Source: JBHIFB01 sp046760905 | Lineage (GTDB): Bacteria > Gemmatimonadota > CAZMKB01 | Length of the DNA stretch: 5,777 nt | Direction of reading: 5' to 3' | NCBI GenBank assembly: GCA_046760905.1 | Contig: JBHIFB010000170.1 | Coordinates: 1 to 5,777, forward strand | Shown: in pieces, positions 3,894 to 5,777 of the stretch | Numbering within the stretch: position 1 is the stretch's first letter | Layout: each line of letters opens with the position of its first letter | Program-made: the position numbers and the translations under genes | The notes under the pieces: model-generated | What the model was told of the DNA's origin: nothing | What the model saw: the letters and a program-made list of their open reading frames with translations, nothing else | The model's database searches: none

Positions 3894-5777
3894 CTAGAAC
3901 TGAATCGGCACCTTGTGGATGGATGTCTCCACAACGATAATCTTCTGATTTGAAGACAGGTTGTTCAGCGTCTTAACCTTCCCGCTCGGCCACTGTACAA
4001 CTATCTGGTCGACAACGGTTTCCCTTACAAGGCCGAAATGAAGGGTGAAGGAATCCTGGGAGTAGTAGCCGCCTCCTCCGTGGACTTCCTGCAGCAAGCT
4101 AAAACCATCGGCGGTGACCAGAACCTTTGCACCTATGCCGTTACGATCCGAATTCCTGCCCCGAAGGGCAATGTTGATCCAGGTGTTAAGGTTACCATCG
4201 TTTTGCATCAGCTTGTCGTCCTGGTTATTAGATCTCACTATGTAGAGATCCATCCTTCCGTCGAGGTCGAAGTCGGAGGCTGCAGCACCTGTGGCGAGAG
4301 TCACATTGACGCCTGCAATACTCGCAACATCTACGAAATTGCCCCCACCCGTGTTAAGATACAGAGTGCTTATCGTACTGTTTGAAACGAACAGGTCGAA
4401 ATCAGCATCACTGTCGTAGTCCACCCAGATAGCCTGATAGCTTGGATCCGGGTTATCGGTACCGGATGTAGCGGATACGTCGGTAAACGAACTCCCATCG
4501 TTTCTGAAGAGTAAGTTCGCGGAAGCACTGTTGGTCACGTAGAGATCAAAGTCGCCGTCGCCATCGAAATCGCCCCATGCACATCCGTTGCTGTTCGCGT
4601 TGCCTCCTCCGACACCATAGGTGTCAGTAACGTCCGTGAAGACAGTGATGTCGTTTCTGAACAATGTGTTTGGACTCCCCTTGTGGAGAACGTAAATGTC
4701 GGGGTAACCGTCACCGTTGAAATCCGATATTCCGAGTCCTGATCCGGTTCCGGAGTCGGTTAATCCCATTTCTTCCGTGACATCGGTGAATGTCCCGGCA
4801 TCGTTCCTGTAAAGCCTGTTGATCAGGCTCCTGTTGACTACGAAGAGATCTATCCAGCCATCCAGGTTGTAATCGAGCCACGCGGCGCCCTGGCTGTAAG
4901 CGACTTCGGTGAGCCCAACGGATGCGGCTATCTCGGTGAAGCCAGTCCCATCGTTTCTGTATAGCTTGTTGGCATCGTTCCTGACAGCCACAAAGAGGTC
5001 GAGGTCATTGTCGCGGTCGAAGTCGCCCCAGCATGCAGCGAATGAATCACCTGCGCCGTCGACGCCCATGGCGGCAGCGACATCGGTGAAAGTGCCTGAA
5101 TCGTTCTGTAGCAGGCGGTTGTCACCGAGGATGTTGGTGACATAGACATCGTCATCACCGTCGCCATCGAAATCTCCCCAGGCACATCCCTGTCCGTAGC
5201 CTCCCATCTCTATACCGCTCGATGAAGACACATCCGTGTAGACTGTTACCGGCTGGAAATCGAAGTCGAGAACGGTTGTATCTAGCTCGACGACCTCAAC
5301 GCCCGTGACCGTTTCGCCTATATATGGACTTTCGGGAGTGACGGTGACGTCGTAGAAACCTGCCGGAAGGTCCACTGAGTAGTAGCCGGTCGACGGATTA
5401 GTATTGGTGGTTGCGACGTTTATCCCGGTCCAGAATACGTCAACCACGGCCGAGATACCATCGCCCGTGTCTATATCCCGCACATTCCCGGCGATAGTTC
5501 CCATTGTCACTGAATTTAGTGCCACATCGTGCACGGTCGTTGTGTCCTGTTCGATCATCACGGTGGACGAGTCGATCTGGTAGCCGAATTTGCTGGTTAC
5601 TACAAGCAGCGTTCCCGGCAATATCATTCGGAAACTGTAAAGACCTTCGGTATCGGTCGAATCGAATTCCCCGATCTCAGGAAGCTCGACGCGGGCACCG
5701 ACGAGAGTGTCACCGGTTTCGGCGTCGGTTACTGTTCCGAGGAGCTCGTCGAGTCCGCCGAGCCAGTTGGCGGCTTC
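3894..5777 (-). CDS. Exported FG-GAP/VCBS propeller protein with ASPIC/UnbV domain, N-terminus outside window
   Basis: The frame stays open to the right edge, so an internal ATG at 5627 is not the start; 627 residues are visible. Residues about 12-90 and 93-176 are two carboxypeptidase-regulatory-like (prealbumin-type) beta domains, starting GTVTDAETGDTLVGARV and GTIAGNVRDIDTGDGISAVV. Residues about 178-527 hold seven FG-GAP/VCBS repeats. Each has a W/S-x-D-[FY]-x-x-D calcium-binding loop (first Asp at 202, 252, 302, 352, 403, 453, 502), then hydrophobic strands and L-Y-R-N-D-G-x-F-T-D-V. Residues about 532-616 form an ASPIC/UnbV domain (N-G-I-G-A-K-V, G-G-G-G-Y-Y-S-Q-D, Q-W-P-S-G-K, N-Q-K-I-I-V-V-E). 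The chain ends 10 residues later with no sortase motif or type IX sorting domain. Such proteins are normally extracellular and calcium-dependent, with adhesion or polysaccharide-binding roles. The export signal would lie outside the window. Confidence 0.9.
   Translation of the reverse strand, partial: EAANWLGGLDELLGTVTDAETGDTLVGARVELPEIGEFDSTDTEGLYSFRMILPGTLLVVTSKFGYQIDSSTVMIEQDTTTVHDVALNSVTMGTIAGNVRDIDTGDGISAVVDVFWTGINVATTNTNPSTGYYSVDLPAGFYDVTVTPESPYIGETVTGVEVVELDTTVLDFDFQPVTVYTDVSSSSGIEMGGYGQGCAWGDFDGDGDDDVYVTNILGDNRLLQNDSGTFTDVAAAMGVDGAGDSFAACWGDFDRDNDLDLFVAVRNDANKLYRNDGTGFTEIAASVGLTEVAYSQGAAWLDYNLDGWIDLFVVNRSLINRLYRNDAGTFTDVTEEMGLTDSGTGSGLGISDFNGDGYPDIYVLHKGSPNTLFRNDITVFTDVTDTYGVGGGNANSNGCAWGDFDGDGDFDLYVTNSASANLLFRNDGSSFTDVSATSGTDNPDPSYQAIWVDYDSDADFDLFVSNSTISTLYLNTGGGNFVDVASIAGVNVTLATGAAASDFDLDGRMDLYIVRSNNQDDKLMQNDGNLNTWINIALRGRNSDRNGIGAKVLVTADGFSLLQEVHGGGGYYSQDSFTLHFGLVRETVVDQIVVQWPSGKVKTLNNLSSNQKIIVVETSIHKVPIQF
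4556..4586. repeat. Direct DNA repeat shared by blades 5 and 1, copy 1
   Basis: This 31-base stretch matches 5159-5189 at 29 of 31 positions, with the copies 603 bases (201 codons, four blades) apart. It encodes the GCAWGDFDGDGD core of blade 5. The close DNA match stands out from the looser similarity among the other blades. Confidence 0.75.
5159..5189. repeat. Direct DNA repeat shared by blades 5 and 1, copy 2
   Basis: This is the partner of 4556-4586 and encodes the calcium loop of blade 1. The protein segments GCAWGDFDGDGDDDVYVTN and GCAWGDFDGDGDFDLYVTN differ at two residues only. Confidence 0.75.

Larger units (their letters stand above)
4200..5210 (-). repeat. Seven ~50-residue FG-GAP/VCBS repeats
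   Basis: The calcium-loop aspartates recur at intervals of 50, 50, 50, 51, 50 and 49 residues. This regularity and the number seven fit an integrin-alpha-like seven-bladed propeller. Blades 1, 2 and 5 have the fullest loops (DFDGDGDDD, DFDRDNDLD and DFDGDGDFD). The others vary: DYNLDGWID, DFNGDGYPD, DYDSDADFD and DFDLDGRMD. Confidence 0.85.

Noticed and set aside
5625..5627. ATG as start of the propeller gene
   Set aside because: The frame continues upstream to the window edge and encodes the first part of a prealbumin-like domain, so this Met is internal.
1..5777. CRISPR arrays, tRNA or rRNA genes, riboswitches
   Set aside because: No regularly spaced direct repeats, cloverleaf sequences or known aptamer cores were seen; the repeats on the right are protein-coding.

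Overview
The window looks like chromosomal DNA of a bacterium. It carries sigma-70-type promoters, GGAG-type ribosome binding sites and a rho-independent terminator. The exported propeller protein with a C-terminal ASPIC/UnbV domain suggests a Gram-negative lineage of the Fibrobacteres-Chlorobi-Bacteroidetes type, or a related candidate phylum or deltaproteobacterium. The taxon cannot be fixed from this sequence. The left ~310 bases are visibly more AT-rich than the rest, and arginine is often encoded by AGG/AGA in the main genes.

Left edge (1-740): an unrecognised leftward gene runs off the window, behind a near-consensus promoter at 362-390. A short decayed reading frame at 415-573 resembles the C-terminal part of a Y2/IS91-like transposase. 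A near-perfect rightward promoter follows at 666-694.

Centre (698-3828): a rightward operon of four genes encodes a 74-residue ribbon-helix-helix regulator, ATP sulfurylase (sat), APS kinase (cysC) and an endonuclease/exonuclease/phosphatase-fold protein with a hydrophobic N-terminus. Sat and CysC convert sulfate to APS and then PAPS. A perfect 9-bp inverted repeat lies at the predicted transcription start. A second inverted repeat reaches into the start codon of the regulator. Together they suggest that the regulator controls its own operon. The role of the exported nuclease-like protein next to PAPS synthesis is not obvious.

Right side (3826-5777): a convergent leftward gene, with its 5' end outside the window, encodes a large, probably extracellular protein. 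It has two carboxypeptidase-regulatory-like domains, seven evenly spaced FG-GAP/VCBS-type calcium-motif repeats (about 50 residues each, likely a seven-bladed propeller) and an ASPIC/UnbV domain. It ends at a strong terminator whose T-tract overlaps the stop codon of the nuclease-like gene.

The best candidates for something undescribed are the regulator with its operator array in front of the PAPS genes, and the coupling of PAPS synthesis to an exported EEP-fold protein.
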